This document shows, one piece after another, positions 40,967 to 52,489 of a stretch of 64,000 bases of DNA (positions are counted from its first letter, which is position 1; every line of letters starts with the position of its first letter). The notes beneath the pieces are model-generated. The model was not told the DNA's origin. It made no database searches and saw only the letters and a list, made by a program, of their open reading frames with translations. The position numbers and the translations under genes were made by a program. This stretch comes from Phymatolithon calcareum (taxonomy: Eukaryota; Rhodophyta; Florideophyceae; Hapalidiales), in the NCBI GenBank assembly GCA_977006965.1, contig OZ345368.1, positions 2,728,001 through 2,792,000 on the forward strand. Direction: 5' to 3'.

Positions 40967-42561
40967 CAGGGGTCGTGCGCAATCCATTGCTATTGCAATT
41001 AATTGCAATTCGTAGCAATTCGACCCAAATTGGGTTCTGATGAAGAATTGCAATTCGAATTGCTGGTAGGTAGGTTGTACGAAAGTGTATAGTTCAGCAA
41101 GAGCAGAGTTGTCGGAAATAACGATCACTTCCAATGTATCATGCCTAGTACGTGGTAATTGGTTGTCAGTAGCATCTAATTTTATTATATAACTCGGGCC
41201 AGTATAGGCGTTCACCGGGGGAGCACTGCTCCATTTTGACCCAAATCAACTAAATAACTATCGGGCCAAAATGTTGCCGTGCTCCCCTAGTGTTAGGTAC
41301 GTAAAATTCTACGTACTGTATACATTTACAACGTTCCTGAGGCTCGGTCTATACCGGATGGTTTTGTGTTGTGTCTGGAAGCAGTACTGTAATTCATTTC
41401 GCGGCCACTTCCAAATTAGTCCATTCCGGATTTGCTGTGTTCGTGTTCGTTGAAGCAATTCCGTAATTTTTGGAGCCCCTTCTCAAGGACATTGTTCGGT
41501 ACTTGTTCTCACCTCTCCTACTCATTTTATACTGAGTAAATGCGCTGGAACGACATCCGGTCGCGCCTCTTGGATGGGGATCGATATCGAGCGCTCAGTC
41601 CATTGTCCACCAATGAGTCTACTAGAGACAAAAGTACTGTGAGTACACTGGTGGCGACGATCGCTGGGTTGGCGCTGTCCATCGTGTTGGCTCGGAACAT
41701 GCATCGAGAAGGGAGTTGAAAGGGACTTATGTACTGTAGCGCGCGCCAAAATGCAAATTTGCGCCAAATGCGGACACGACAATTATGTTAACTTCTTGAC
41801 CGCGGGAAAGAAGTTAACATTTTTGTCGTGTTCGTTTGCTTCCGTCTCATCGCTGGCAGTTTTGTCATAGCGCTTTACAGAAGCGACCAACCAATTATAT
41901 ATCGCAAATTTCAAAACTGCTTCCGAACACAACACAAAAAATCCGGTATAGACCGAGCCTGAATTCAACCATCCATGTGATCGTTCTGTTGTAGTGGTCT
42001 GCGTAGACCACTACAACAGAACGATCACATGGATGGTTGAATTCATTCATCCGTTCAAGTATAACGGTATGGGTGTCTAGAATGCCGTTTCTGAAAAGAC
42101 AGATAGAAGAGTCAATATAAAAAGTGAAGTCGTACATAAATGTCATTTATCCAAAGCACACTACCAGACCCACTCGACAACACCTAAACAAATTTCGCTC
42201 TTCCAATCATGGTACTACCTATTCCGAAACTGACGCCGAAACAAGTTGTACAGCAGCTAATGCAACTCCTTCGCGAACAGCCTCGAGATATCCATTCACG
42301 TCAATCAACCGCTCTTACTGGGATGATCAAACTGTGAAGGAAACTATGTCAAGCGTTGTCAACCAGCGTGTTGAACAGGCTATCGCAGAAGACGAAAGTT
42401 TCGTACACTTAGGAGAAGAGGCATGAATAAACAATTAACTTGACTATTGCGGGAAGTATTCAAATTGCAATCCGAATTGCTGACTAACCGTAGTGAGCAA
42501 TTGAATTGTTTAATTGCGCGACAAACAGCAATGTCGAGCAATGGAATTGGCACTACCCCTG
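40967..42561 (+). mobile_element. hAT-like non-autonomous element, 1,595 bp, left copy
   Basis: Both ends start CAGGGGT. The first 25 bases of the left end match the reverse complement of the right end at 21 positions (shared CAGGGGT, GTGC, TCCATTGCT). Internal ATTGCAATT runs near the ends resemble subterminal binding sites. An essentially identical 1,595-bp copy lies in opposite orientation at 43819-45413. The left flank GTGCTTCC (40959-40966) has its reverse complement beside the other copy. The interior holds nested inverted repeats (a perfect 84-bp palindrome, a 41,785-41,820 hairpin, a small GGGGGAGCAC-ended foldback near 41,217-41,287) and only short frames, so no transposase is encoded. 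Confidence 0.8.
41961..42044. repeat. 84-bp perfect palindrome inside the hAT-like element
   Basis: 40-bp arms (GAATTCAACCATCCATGTGA... at 41961-42000 and its exact complement at 42005-42044) around GCGT. The mirror element carries the same palindrome with ACGC at its centre near 44,334-44,417, as expected for an inverted copy. Confidence 0.9.
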
Positions 42562-43818
42562 AATCCAATGTAAAGTCATGTCTCTCACTTCGAGGAGTGC
42601 CATGCCTTGCCCAGCTATTAAGATGAAGGAGGCACCGGGTAACATGAATAGTTATGCTATTGTATTATACTCAATAGAGCTGCAACACAGCGGCAAAGCA
42701 AGTTGGCTTGCACTAACAGAGGTATTGCAATCCAAAAAGATTTATCATCAAGAGTTTCACAGAAATGCTACCCAGTCTTGTACGAAGTTCAGCTCAACCA
42801 ATCACTGACCATGGTCTGCTTGCGAACCCTCTTGTGATCGGAGCGTATACTGAGATAGATCAAGGGACGAGCAACCTCCCTTATCGTCCATAGCCGATGA
42901 TCTCCTCTGCCAAGCGCAAACGGCGTAACAGCTTAGTAAGCATCGAACTGAGAAGGCGGGCAGCTCGTTGCACGCTTTGTGACGAGAAGGAAACGTCTTT
43001 TGTAATCTATACTATCGAAATTTCATTCAAAATTAAAGGAGGCCTGTCATTCTGCTGCTAAATTCCACATTGCAAGGTATATTTAAATTTAGTTCCTTCA
43101 AGTTATACATGGCACGAATTCGGGTTCTGCAGCTTCGGAGGTTGCAGTTCTACGGGTTCGACTGTTTTTCATCGAGAATGTTATTGATCATATTGATTAC
43201 AATCCTTATTTCAAGCTCTCAAGTTGGGGATTGCACAAAGATCTGGAATAGCTAGTATTCAAATTGTTCTGACCTCTACCCTCTCTTCGTTCAGATGAAA
43301 GAGATGCTCCAAATGGACGGAACATCTGTTGAACATGGCAACAAAGCTCATTAGATACAACGGCGTCATATTCTCCTAAAGAGGAAATGAAATTCAGAGG
43401 ATTTATAGAATTTCGTATTATTTCGTCAATTGCTTGGGCCACGTTGTTCTCCTCAATAGGGGCTCATGTAGAGCCTTCTTCAAGATACTGGTGAGTGTTC
43501 TAACTGCCCCTGCTCCTTGACTGTCCATTTTTTCTATCAACTTTTTGCTTATTTCTTGGAAGGTGGCCTACAAACCATCTTCTGAATAGATTTCTGTGCC
43601 TTCTTTCTTTCATCCTCACTTCTTGGTGGGGTAGACAATTTTCTGAAGGGGTAATTTTTCTGGCACGACGTTCTTCATGTTGTTCCCAGACTTGCAGGGC
43701 AAGTCTATCTTGAATGTCCGTGTGGACACGCAATGATGCAGTGGCACCTGAAGCTACGCGAAGAGGCGACCTAAATGGCGACCTAAATTTCGGCATAAGT
43801 TCTGCGAGCAGGAAGCAC
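42562..43818. other. Central segment between the inverted hAT-like copies
   Basis: 1,257 bp unique in this window. No intact gene. A minus-strand frame (43500-43874) has a protein-like, charged stretch but overlaps the inner end of the right element, so it is not a gene as it stands. The right inner flank GGAAGCAC (43811-43818) is the reverse complement of the outer left flank, evidence that this segment has been inverted. Confidence 0.55.
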
Positions 43819-45413
43819 CAGGGGTAGTGCCAATTCCATTGCTCGACATTGCTGTTTGTCGCGCAATTAAACAATTCAATTGCTCACTACGGTTAGTCAG
43901 CAATTCGGATTGCAATTTGAATACTTCCCGCAATAGTCAAGTTAATTGTTTATTCATGCCTCTTCTCCTAAGTGTACGAAACTTTCGTCTTCTGCGATAG
44001 CCTGTTCAACACGCTGGTTGACAACGCTTGACATAGTTTCCTTCACAGTTTGATCATCCCAGTAAGAGCGGTTGATTGACGTGAATGGATATCTCGAGGC
44101 TGTTCGCGAAGGAGTTGCATTAGCTGCTGTACAACTTGTTTCGGCGTCAGTTTCGGAATAGGTAGTACCATGATTGGAAGAGCGAAATTTGTTTAGGTGT
44201 TGTCGAGTGGGTCTGGTAGTGTGCTTTGGATAAATGACATTTATGTACGACTTCACTTTTTATATTGACTCTTCTATCTGTCTTTTCAGAAACGGCATTC
44301 TAGACACCCATACCGTTATACTTGAACGGATGAATGAATTCAACCATCCATGTGATCGTTCTGTTGTAGTGGTCTACGCAGACCACTACAACAGAACGAT
44401 CACATGGATGGTTGAATTCAGGCTCGGTCTATACCGGATTTTTTGTGTTGTGTTCGGAAGCAGTTTTGAAATTTGCGATATATAATTGGTTGGTCGCTTC
44501 TGTAAAGCGCTATGACAAAACTGCCAGCGATGAGACGGAAGCAAACGAACACGACAAAAATGTTAACTTCTTTCCCGCGGTCAAGAAGTTAACATAATTG
44601 TCGTGTCCGCATTTGGCGCAAATTTGCATTTTGGCGCGCGCTACAGTACATAAGTCCCTTTCAACTCCCTTCTCGATGCATGTTCCGAGCCAACACGATG
44701 GACAGCGCCAACCCAGCGATCGTCGCCACCAGTGTACTCACAGTACTTTTGTCTCTAGTAGACTCATTGGTGGACAATGGACTGAGCGCTCGATATCGAT
44801 CCCCATCCAAGAGGCGCGACCGGATGTCGTTCCAGCGCATTTACTCAGTATAAAATGAGTAGGAGAGGTGAGAACAAGTACCGAACAATGTCCTTGAGAA
44901 GGGGCTCCAAAAATTACGGAATTGCTTCAACGAACACGAACACAGCAAATCCGGAATGGACTAATTTGGAAGTGGCCGCGAAATGAATTACAGTACTGCT
45001 TCCAGACACAACACAAAACCATCCGGTATAGACCGAGCCTCAGGAACGTTGTAAATGTATACAGTACGTAGAATTTTACGTACCTAACACTAGGGGAGCA
45101 CGGCAACATTTTGGCCCGATAGTTATTTAGTTGATTTGGGTCAAAATGGAGCAGTGCTCCCCCGGTGAACGCCTATACTGGCCCGAGTTATATAATAAAA
45201 TTAGATGCTACTGACAACCAATTACCACGTACTAGGCATGATACATTGGAAGTGATCGTTATTTCCGACAACTCTGCTCTTGCTGAACTATACACTTTCG
45301 TACAACCTACCTACCAGCAATTCGAATTGCAATTCTTCATCAGAACCCAATTTGGGTCGAATTGCTACGAATTGCAATTAATTGCAATAGCAATGGATTG
45401 CGCACGACCCCTG
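43819..45413 (-). mobile_element. hAT-like non-autonomous element, 1,595 bp, right (inverted) copy
   Basis: Reverse complement of the element at 40967-42561, same length, ends CAGGGGTAGTGCC (inner) and the complement of CAGGGGTCGTGCG (outer). All internal short frames are the same in both copies, which indicates very recent duplication or conversion between the arms. Confidence 0.8.
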
Positions 45414-45618
45414 ATGCTGACCTGCGACATGTCTCCGATTTTCAGCATTTCGTAACTCATTTTTCTGGGCGTGGGGAGGTAGGTCTCAGTAATCGCTAGG
45501 CTTTTGGGAGTTGGAGTGTGTTGCGCTTACCAGAATAAACGTGTGCGAGAGTCGGCCAGCTGCTTTATATTGTGGTAAATATGCAAGTTGAGTGAGCATT
45601 TGGGTGAGAAGATCTATG

Positions 45619-45652
45619 CAGGGGAAAAGTAATAGAGGGGGAGTAAAACTGA
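45619..45652 (+). repeat. Left 34-bp TIR of the P-like element
   Basis: Identical over all 34 positions to the reverse complement of 51214-51247. Similarity stops right after it. Confidence 0.9.
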
Positions 45653-45759
45653 GGGGGTTATCATAGCATTCACGGGTCCCCAGTGTTCGTGCATCATGTA
45701 TGTAGGTCCAGATATGCATCAAATTAATAAGTGTTAAACAGAATATTTCAGCATGCTTA

Positions 45760-45792
45760 TCATATTACATCCACTTTGTGGATGTAATATGA
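45760..45792. repeat. Hairpin near the left end of the P-like element
   Basis: 15-bp perfect arms (TCATATTACATCCAC / GTGGATGTAATATGA) around TTT, 28 bases before the first ATG (45820) of the plus-strand gene. Possible transposase or regulator site; no second copy at the right end. Confidence 0.7.
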
Positions 45793-45951
45793 CAACTCGG
45801 CTTCTCCTTCGTCGCATGGATGAAAATTAGTGCAAATTGGGAACATCGTGAGACAGTGCACAATACAGCATGGAGTGCCTTTGTTCGGATTTCGGCTGAA
45901 TTCAAAATTTCAGCGGAGGTGTTTGACATCTTTGCAGGTCGGATAAACAAT

Positions 45952-47118
45952 ATGGATCCATATTCTGGTTGGGCGCCTGTGTCATTGCGTTCACCGACGG
46001 AGAACGCGGAGACCGACTCAGACAGCAGCGCTTCCACAGATAACTCCGGTATTGGTTTGGCTCTTGAGAGCGGTCTGGCATTGTGCGACCGACTCCATGA
46101 CTGGCAACTACTTGTACCCACCAGTACTGCTGGCGATGGTGATCGTATCGCATGCGACGACAACATGTCCGACGACGCAAGCAGCTCAAGCGTGATTGCA
46201 GTTGAAGATCAGGCGAAAGTGGCCAGAGCAGAAGGTCTCACAGGTGTGCTCAGTGCTACTGCCGCTGGGCAAGGGATAAATGAGATGAATGGGAATACTC
46301 ATGGAAACGTCTCCTCCTCCGCAGGTTCTACTGCAGCTGGGGTGCGTGATCAGCGAAACGCGACAGTCGATGCAAATAGCGGCCGCGGGCCCGACGCCAG
46401 GCACGTATGTGGAGAAGGAGCACGCTTTCCGGGCACCGGCCGATTGGCCAAGGAGGTTACACGCGTTCTGAACAAGGCCTGGGAGACGGCGGGTGGGAAG
46501 GTGCCTGACGATGCTCTGCTCGCCGCACTGGGCGTGAGGTACGGCGCGGGCAATATTCCGCGTATACAGAAGTACTTTCATGATAAGGCGCGTCGCGCAA
46601 GACAGCAATCGAAGAAGACAGGGAAAGCGAAAGGGGTGGCAACGCTCGACGAGCAGCGAATGATGGAGATCGAACAGTTCTTGTTCCCGCCACATGAATC
46701 ACCGGCGACGTGTCCAACCGTCCGCTGCGGTCTTCGACACTTGCTTAGGCTGGAAACCGTGATGGGCCTGAAAGATGTCGGTGCAGAGCTTTTTGATTTT
46801 TATCAGTCACAAGAGGGATTCGTCGTGGTTCGGGATTATCAGAAGGTGTACTGGGCACGGCTGCGCACAGAGATGCTGGCACTTTCCCACGCGAGCACAG
46901 CAGTTGCTCGGCTCGGCTCTGTGTGCCTCGAATTCCGGCTTCGGCTACAGTTTCCGGACAGCCACGCTTACTATTACTTCGGGCCCGGCTGCCGCGAGCT
47001 CGCGCATCGGTACTCAAGGGCACAGGCTGAGCGCCGTTTAGCTGTCGCGGTCGGTCGGCGACAGGTGAGTGCCGTAAATGAACGCATGCGAGATTACTTG
47101 CGTACATATCCGCTGTGA
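45952..47118 (+). CDS. P-like element accessory protein with homeodomain-like helix region
   Basis: Unrecognised family. The ATG at 45952 (MDPYSGW) gives 388 residues; an upstream in-frame ATG at 45820 would add 44 residues of less protein-like sequence. Residues ~10-160 are acidic/Ser-rich and low complexity. Then comes a region (RLAKEVTRVLNKAWETAGG...IPRIQKYFHDKARRARQ) with the spacing and final basic helix of a homeodomain-like fold, comparable to the WFQNRRAK helix, followed by a basic KKTGKAKG tail. The C-terminal ~170 residues are helical and Arg-rich, without recognised domain. It shares the TIR-bounded unit with the transposase and faces it. A DNA-binding partner of the transposase is a reasonable guess; a captured host gene is the alternative. 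Confidence 0.65.
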   Translation: MDPYSGWAPVSLRSPTENAETDSDSSASTDNSGIGLALESGLALCDRLHDWQLLVPTSTAGDGDRIACDDNMSDDASSSSVIAVEDQAKVARAEGLTGVLSATAAGQGINEMNGNTHGNVSSSAGSTAAGVRDQRNATVDANSGRGPDARHVCGEGARFPGTGRLAKEVTRVLNKAWETAGGKVPDDALLAALGVRYGAGNIPRIQKYFHDKARRARQQSKKTGKAKGVATLDEQRMMEIEQFLFPPHESPATCPTVRCGLRHLLRLETVMGLKDVGAELFDFYQSQEGFVVVRDYQKVYWARLRTEMLALSHASTAVARLGSVCLEFRLRLQFPDSHAYYYFGPGCRELAHRYSRAQAERRLAVAVGRRQVSAVNERMRDYLRTYPL

Positions 47119-47201
47119 TGGTATGTGGCGTAATGTTCGCCACTCGTTGATAATAGATGGAAATATTCTGGTACTGCGCGTTTGTCGCGTTTAATGAATT
47201 C

Positions 47202-50200
47202 TCAGTCTGTCATTTGTTTCGCTTTCGGTATTGCGTTTGCTGATGTCACGGCCAGACGCGGCCGAAGTGCTACTGTCGCGCCCCGTTCTTTCGTTAGTGC
47301 ATCTCTACTGCGCTCACTAGCGCGTGCATTCAGAGTCTGCTGTAGACTCTTGCACGATGAGCGCAGAAACCGTTTAACTACAGACCGCATGAGGGCGATC
47401 TCATCGGAACCGAAATTTTGCACTTTGAGTTCCGACTCGAACAAACACTCTAAGATAGACGGGAGTCGGTGGAGGCTTGATCGGTGGCCCACGATGACCT
47501 GTACTGCATGATATCTAATCGTCATGAGGGCGATGAACAGATTCGCGATAGCAAGTTTCGGATACGTCAGGCCGCCTTGTCTTTCCAGGGCGCGGATGTC
47601 ATCGTAGAGGGCATCCGAGCGCATCGGAGGCTGGCGGGGAATGCACCAATCCTCGATGATCTTTAAGTTCGCCTGTGCGCGAAGTCGTTTGGCAGTCCTA
47701 GTGGGGTTTTGCCCAGTGGGCACGTTTCGCATCGGTGAGATGCTTTTCTCTAACAGTTTTGCCTGCCGTTTCCGTTCCAGAGCCAATACCGCACCGCAAA
47801 TCCGGGTCGTCACCTGAGTTCGGCGTTCGTCAAGGATACAGGTACTAGTATCTCTTGCGCGCACTGATACTGCAGTGAAAATTACCTCCTCGTCTGCGCG
47901 AGCCTTCTGCTCAGCGAGAAGAGCAAACACGGCGCTGGAATGGGATTCCTCGCGTTCGTGCCCAAGTACGGAATCAGCGTTGAACAACTCGTTCAGAGCG
48001 GAGGCTGCCCTTCCCGGCTCTAGATTGCTCTTTATAGCGCGTATCAGGGAGTGGCTGGCACTGCGCTTTGATTGGCGTTTGATCGCCTGAACGAGTTGTT
48101 CGATGGTGGGATTCGCACTGCCTCCGTTCGTCTGCCTTACAAATGAGAACAAAGACTCTAACGGGTCCGTAGACAGCCGGCTCAACTGCAAGAAGCCATG
48201 TTCCGGTTTGTTAGGTGACGTACACTCTCTGTACAATAGAGCGCGCGTAGCTACGGAGGTCGAGTCCTGTTCAGCCCATATCGTAGAGCGGCTATTGGTG
48301 CGCCCCTTCGCGAGTAGGTCTACATAGTACTTCTCATGCCGTACCATGAGTCCTACCGTGGACTCCTCGTAGGTGGAAAGCTACACGCGCATAGGACTCC
48401 GCATAAGGCAGTTAAGCCGAGTGGATCGAAACACATCAAAGCGAGAGCGTCCATGTTCTAGATGCCGCGCTAGAGCTCGCATTTCTCTCCGCTCTTGCAC
48501 TGACTGGGATCGATCCGCCTTGACCCGTAACGCCGCCACGATGCGAGGACTGTACACTGCCAGAGCCGCCGGTACGGACATCTTGCCCCACGCGTTCAGC
48601 TCAACGAAACTGTCCCTCAGCATTGGCTCCGGCTCTGGTAGGCCATCTCGCTGAGCTTTTGCATCTTCCGCCCGCAGGTCCATGATATGTCTCCACTTCA
48701 ACGGGACGAACCCCGTTGCGTCAGGTACCTCGACGAATCGTCGACTTGTCCGTGTCGAATACAAGACATTGCGCTCGCGCTTGAAGAGATGCGCAGGATC
48801 TCCACAGAGCATGATGGCATGCTTGGAGTACGGGTCGACGATGTATACCGGAAACCGCGAATGCGCGCGAGCTATACTGAGTACGAGCTCAGATGGCACC
48901 CGAGTAGTTCCGAACACATGGAAAGCATGCTCATTCATCACGGCCTGCCGGTCCACGAAGAGGTCCCCTAGACCGGCCGCGTCGGCAGAATTATGCTCAC
49001 CATCCCCTCCATCTGCGGGTACTCTCGCGCGTCCATGTGCCCCGCGGTCAACTGGCCTGACTGGTGCAGCCTTGGTCATCAAGGTCATTTCGGTACAGCC
49101 CGCGAGATCGGCCGAGTCACGACTTCTGCATTCCGTGTACATCGCGAATGAGCGAAGTCCTTTTAGGACAGGAGTTGCGGCATCATAACAGAGTGCTACC
49201 GGAGTGATTTCGTTGCACTCCAGACATTCTAGCAGATCGCCAAGCATCTGCATATAGTCCATAGCGCTCATAGTTGATGTACAGGGTACTACGCGGACAA
49301 CCTGTCGGACGCTGCTGTAGACGACTGTCAGTAAGAAAACCTCGGCAGCGCATGCATATTCGACGTCTTTCACAGCTGCGGTCCCCGTGAGGTAATGCGC
49401 AATGGAGTCCCCGTCCTCCACGAAGCCCACGAAGCGATTGCTTTTTGTCCACACTATGCTCTCCCGTATATGCACTCCATCATTCTGCAATATTACGCGA
49501 CGAGGAACCGCAGGGTGATCATCGAAATACTGCGCGAGTCGCCGGACACCACTGCGCGAAGATACGAGCAAATCGCGGGCGTCCACGTTTGCGACCTTCT
49601 GGATAGTTCCAATTGAAGGCACTCCTATCTCAGATGCCAGATAACGATATGTGCGCAGGCCGACCCTCGTAGAAAGATTGGCAAAAAAAGCGAGCACGCC
49701 ATCACTCCAACGCCATCTCGTCTTTCCCCGTACACTGTTCGACATCAGTGACGAAACGAGCTCGAGCCCTAGTGCCGGCACGACACTTCTCGCCCGGGCT
49801 CTTCGGATGCATTCTATCAGCAAATCGGCGAAATTCACGCGGCCCAAATCCACCTCCGCCTGCTCTGACATTGCCTGCACCTCCTTCGTTCGCGTCACCT
49901 GTTCAGCGAGTTTTCTGTTTGCCACCTCAGCCCGCGTCTGCGCGCGTAGATTATCCTGGCGAAGTCGTTTGTTCTCCCGCTGAAGGCCTAGGATAGTCCC
50001 TTCGACTCGCACGCGCCGTGCTGTATCGGCTCTCAGATCTAACAGTGTCTGGCTCACGTTCACGTTCGCCGAAAACAGCCGCTTGTTCTCACGTCGTAGG
50101 AACGACATCTCAGCTGCTGTACTGGTATCCCCATCTTCGCTTGTTTGTGGGCGGTCTAAATAGGGTAAAAGGCGCTGTATCTGAGGCATAGCATGGCCCA

Positions 50201-50684
50201 TTCTCAAATGATCCGCGAACCAGTTCGCGTTTGAACTGCATAGCAACTCACAGGGCGACAACCATGTCGACTTGGAAAAATGCCCATTCGCCATTGCGTA
50301 CGCTCGCAAGCATTCTTCGAGAGACGAAGACCACATCGCACTGTTTTCTTTTTCCGACGACTCCAAATCGCGTTCGTTCACAGCGTTCCCCCGGAAAGCG
50401 CACCATAACAGCTGACTTTGGACACTCTTCGAAGTGCGCAAATGAATCCAGTGCAGCTCACCAGCTAAAGTAATCCGGAATGCGAGGTGTAGTCCAATTG
50501 GAATGTACAGCACAGTACGGGATCGCCTTAGCTGTATCCTATAACTCGATATCGCCGCTGCATTAGTCGTTTCAAGCAGCGCTGCTCGACCCAATCGCAA
50601 CACATACAGTCGGCGCTGCTTCGTTGATCCATATGTCTGCGTGACGACGCCTTTCACAGGGCATCCACACGTCGGATGGCACAT
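47202..50684 (-). CDS. P-element/THAP9-like transposase with internal TAG
   Basis: DDE-type cut-and-paste transposase of the P superfamily. ATG at 50684, preceded by an in-frame TAA; 1,160 codons to TGA at 47202. No clear THAP zinc finger: the N-terminus has a CHPTCGC start only. A leucine-rich coiled coil (LRRENKRL...LQRENKRLRQDN) follows near 195-285, as in P transposases. Family blocks then appear in order: RWSDGVLAFFANL, an Asp in ILQNDGVHI (402), an Asp in ALCYDAATP (501), DPAHLFKRERN, KWRHIMDL, WGKMSVPAALAVYSPRI, and DPLESLFSFVRQTNGG with the Glu at 843. A TAG at 48381-48383 (codon 768) falls between the second Asp and the Glu, so the short product lacks a catalytic residue. The frame is kept on both sides. 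Confidence 0.85.
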
Positions 50685-51213
50685 GTCGTCACCTTAGGCG
50701 TTTGAAGGCCGATACAACAGTAGCAGCCGTGGCGCGATCCATCCAGGAGCGACTGGAAGGGGGCCAAAGTACATATCCAGCGTTTCGGTTTGGCGCCATT
50801 TTCATCTCCGTACATTTTTTCGGGCCCGACTGACGACGAAACAGTGCTCAACCTCTACCCCGTGCCAGCGATCGACACGGTTGGCTCGCCAGGTGTGATC
50901 CGACCTCACATCGACACGACTTATTACGTAAGAAAACCAAGAAAAGTTTGGAATAAAATCGAAAATATTCCTATAGGGAGTATACACGTCGCCACTGTAT
51001 CGAAAAACCTACGAATTGATCATCTCTTCTCGAGCAGCTGCTCGCTAGCTTTACTGCACTCGACTTGGGCACCATTTTCTGCTCCTCGTCTATTGGTCGA
51101 TGACCAGTCTACAGTATAAAATTTTGGCAGATAATATGAAACAGGCGAAAACCCCATACAATATGCTGCACACGCAGGGGTCTCTATCCATTACTTTTTT
51201 GATACTGCAATTT
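50685..51213. other. Right subterminal region of the P-like element
   Basis: About 530 bp between the transposase start and the right TIR. No gene; presumably holds the transposase promoter and subterminal binding sites. Confidence 0.5.
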
Positions 51214-51247
51214 TCAGTTTTACTCCCCCTCTATTACTTTTCCCCTG
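51214..51247 (-). repeat. Right 34-bp TIR of the P-like element
   Basis: Mirror of 45619-45652. P elements of flies have 31-bp TIRs, so the length is in range for the superfamily. Confidence 0.9.
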
Positions 51248-51254
51248 ATCTGTG

Positions 51255-52489
51255 CTATTCAATTCAATACATGAGTGATGATAAAGATCCAGACTCCAGC
51301 CAATCAAATTGTCAGTGCATCCCTCTGGACAGGATGCTTATTGACGAAAAACCGGCTTTACTTCACATTTTAAAATTCTCCTGATTGCAAATGAATTTCT
51401 CCTGTTCCAACGCGATGCCTCAATCAAATACTATTGTGTCTCGCACGCCCACATACATCGAATTATGAGACACGCATGTGCAAACGGTGACGTCGGTAAT
51501 GTGTGAATTGAATTGTCGTCAGAGCATGCTGCTTCAGCTCTTCCGCAGTCATTTATTATTCGGTTGGAGGGGGCGGCGCGAGTGGGCGCAGCGCGGACTA
51601 GCGCGAATGCGTGTGGGGTGGTTGCCGGCATTCGGCGCGCGCATTAATCACTGGTGCTGCACTGTAACTCATAAAGCAGGCGGCGACGGCGCTGTGCACT
51701 GTAAATAAATTTAGATCACAGGTACAGCAGCATGATCTAATTTCATTTTGAGTGCGCTCACAACGGTATGACATGGCTTCTGCGCCGTGTGCACCATAGA
51801 GCACACAGCATGGGGGAAATTGTAAGTTTTTATTTTAGAAGCCCTCAACGCCAGAGGCGCCGACACCAGAGCAGCTTCCCATGTGCTACTTTCGCATTGT
51901 CTAAAAATATCGCATCACACTATCATTTCTTCCGTCATTATTTTCTCTATTTCTAATAGTCTGTCCATCGCCTGCATTGTCTCGCCCTCAGTCTCTCCGT
52001 TGAGTTGCGGTCGTGTGAGATTGCGCTGCAGGGTCTCAAGGCTCTTCTCAGCAACCTCGCCGATCTATGAAACAGAGCCCCCTATGTGAGAAACCACTCG
52101 GCCACGTCGACATCTTACATTTAGTTTCATCCAGCATGCATGGCCGGTGCCAATCCCTGGTCAGTTAAGGTCTACTCTTAACACCACAGCCTTGCCGATA
52201 CACTCTAGACAAAGATTCATTGATTTAACATCAATTCTGAAACAAAACTTTTTCTGTATACAGTACTTAGCTGTGGCTTAGGCACCGGCTGGTACAAAAA
52301 ACATGAAAATTGCCTCAGGGTATTTTTGGAAAAGAGGATCCATGGATCGCCCAGTCATCTGTCTGCAACTGTCATACTGTATCTCTTGCAAGAGATACGT
52401 CAGCTTCATTCCTTCTGCGCCACATGCCATCACCGGTTCGCACATAAGCGCTTGCACTGCCCCCGAAACCACTCTCACGCATCCCGATC
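51255..52489. other. Intergenic region
   Basis: About 1.2 kb between the P-like element and the 434-aa gene. No convincing gene, repeat or hairpin. The short frames present are unsupported. Confidence 0.45.

Larger units (their letters stand above)
45619..51247. mobile_element. P-element-like DNA transposon, 5.6 kb, two genes
   Basis: Perfect 34-bp terminal inverted repeats at 45619-45652 and 51214-51247 (beginning CAGGGGAAAAGTAATAGAGG). ATCTATG (45612-45618) and ATCTGTG (51248-51254) flank it, a 7-bp target duplication with one mismatch. It carries a P-superfamily transposase on the minus strand (47202-50684) and a convergent gene of unknown family on the plus strand (45952-47118). The 5' ends of both genes lie towards the TIRs and their 3' ends meet in the middle. 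The transposase has one in-frame TAG, so the element may be immobile now, though the TIRs are undamaged. Confidence 0.85.

Noticed and set aside
42124-42426. 100-codon frame identical in both hAT-like elements.
   Set aside because: Identity reflects identity of the whole 1,595-bp arms. No recognisable domain and no transposase motif.
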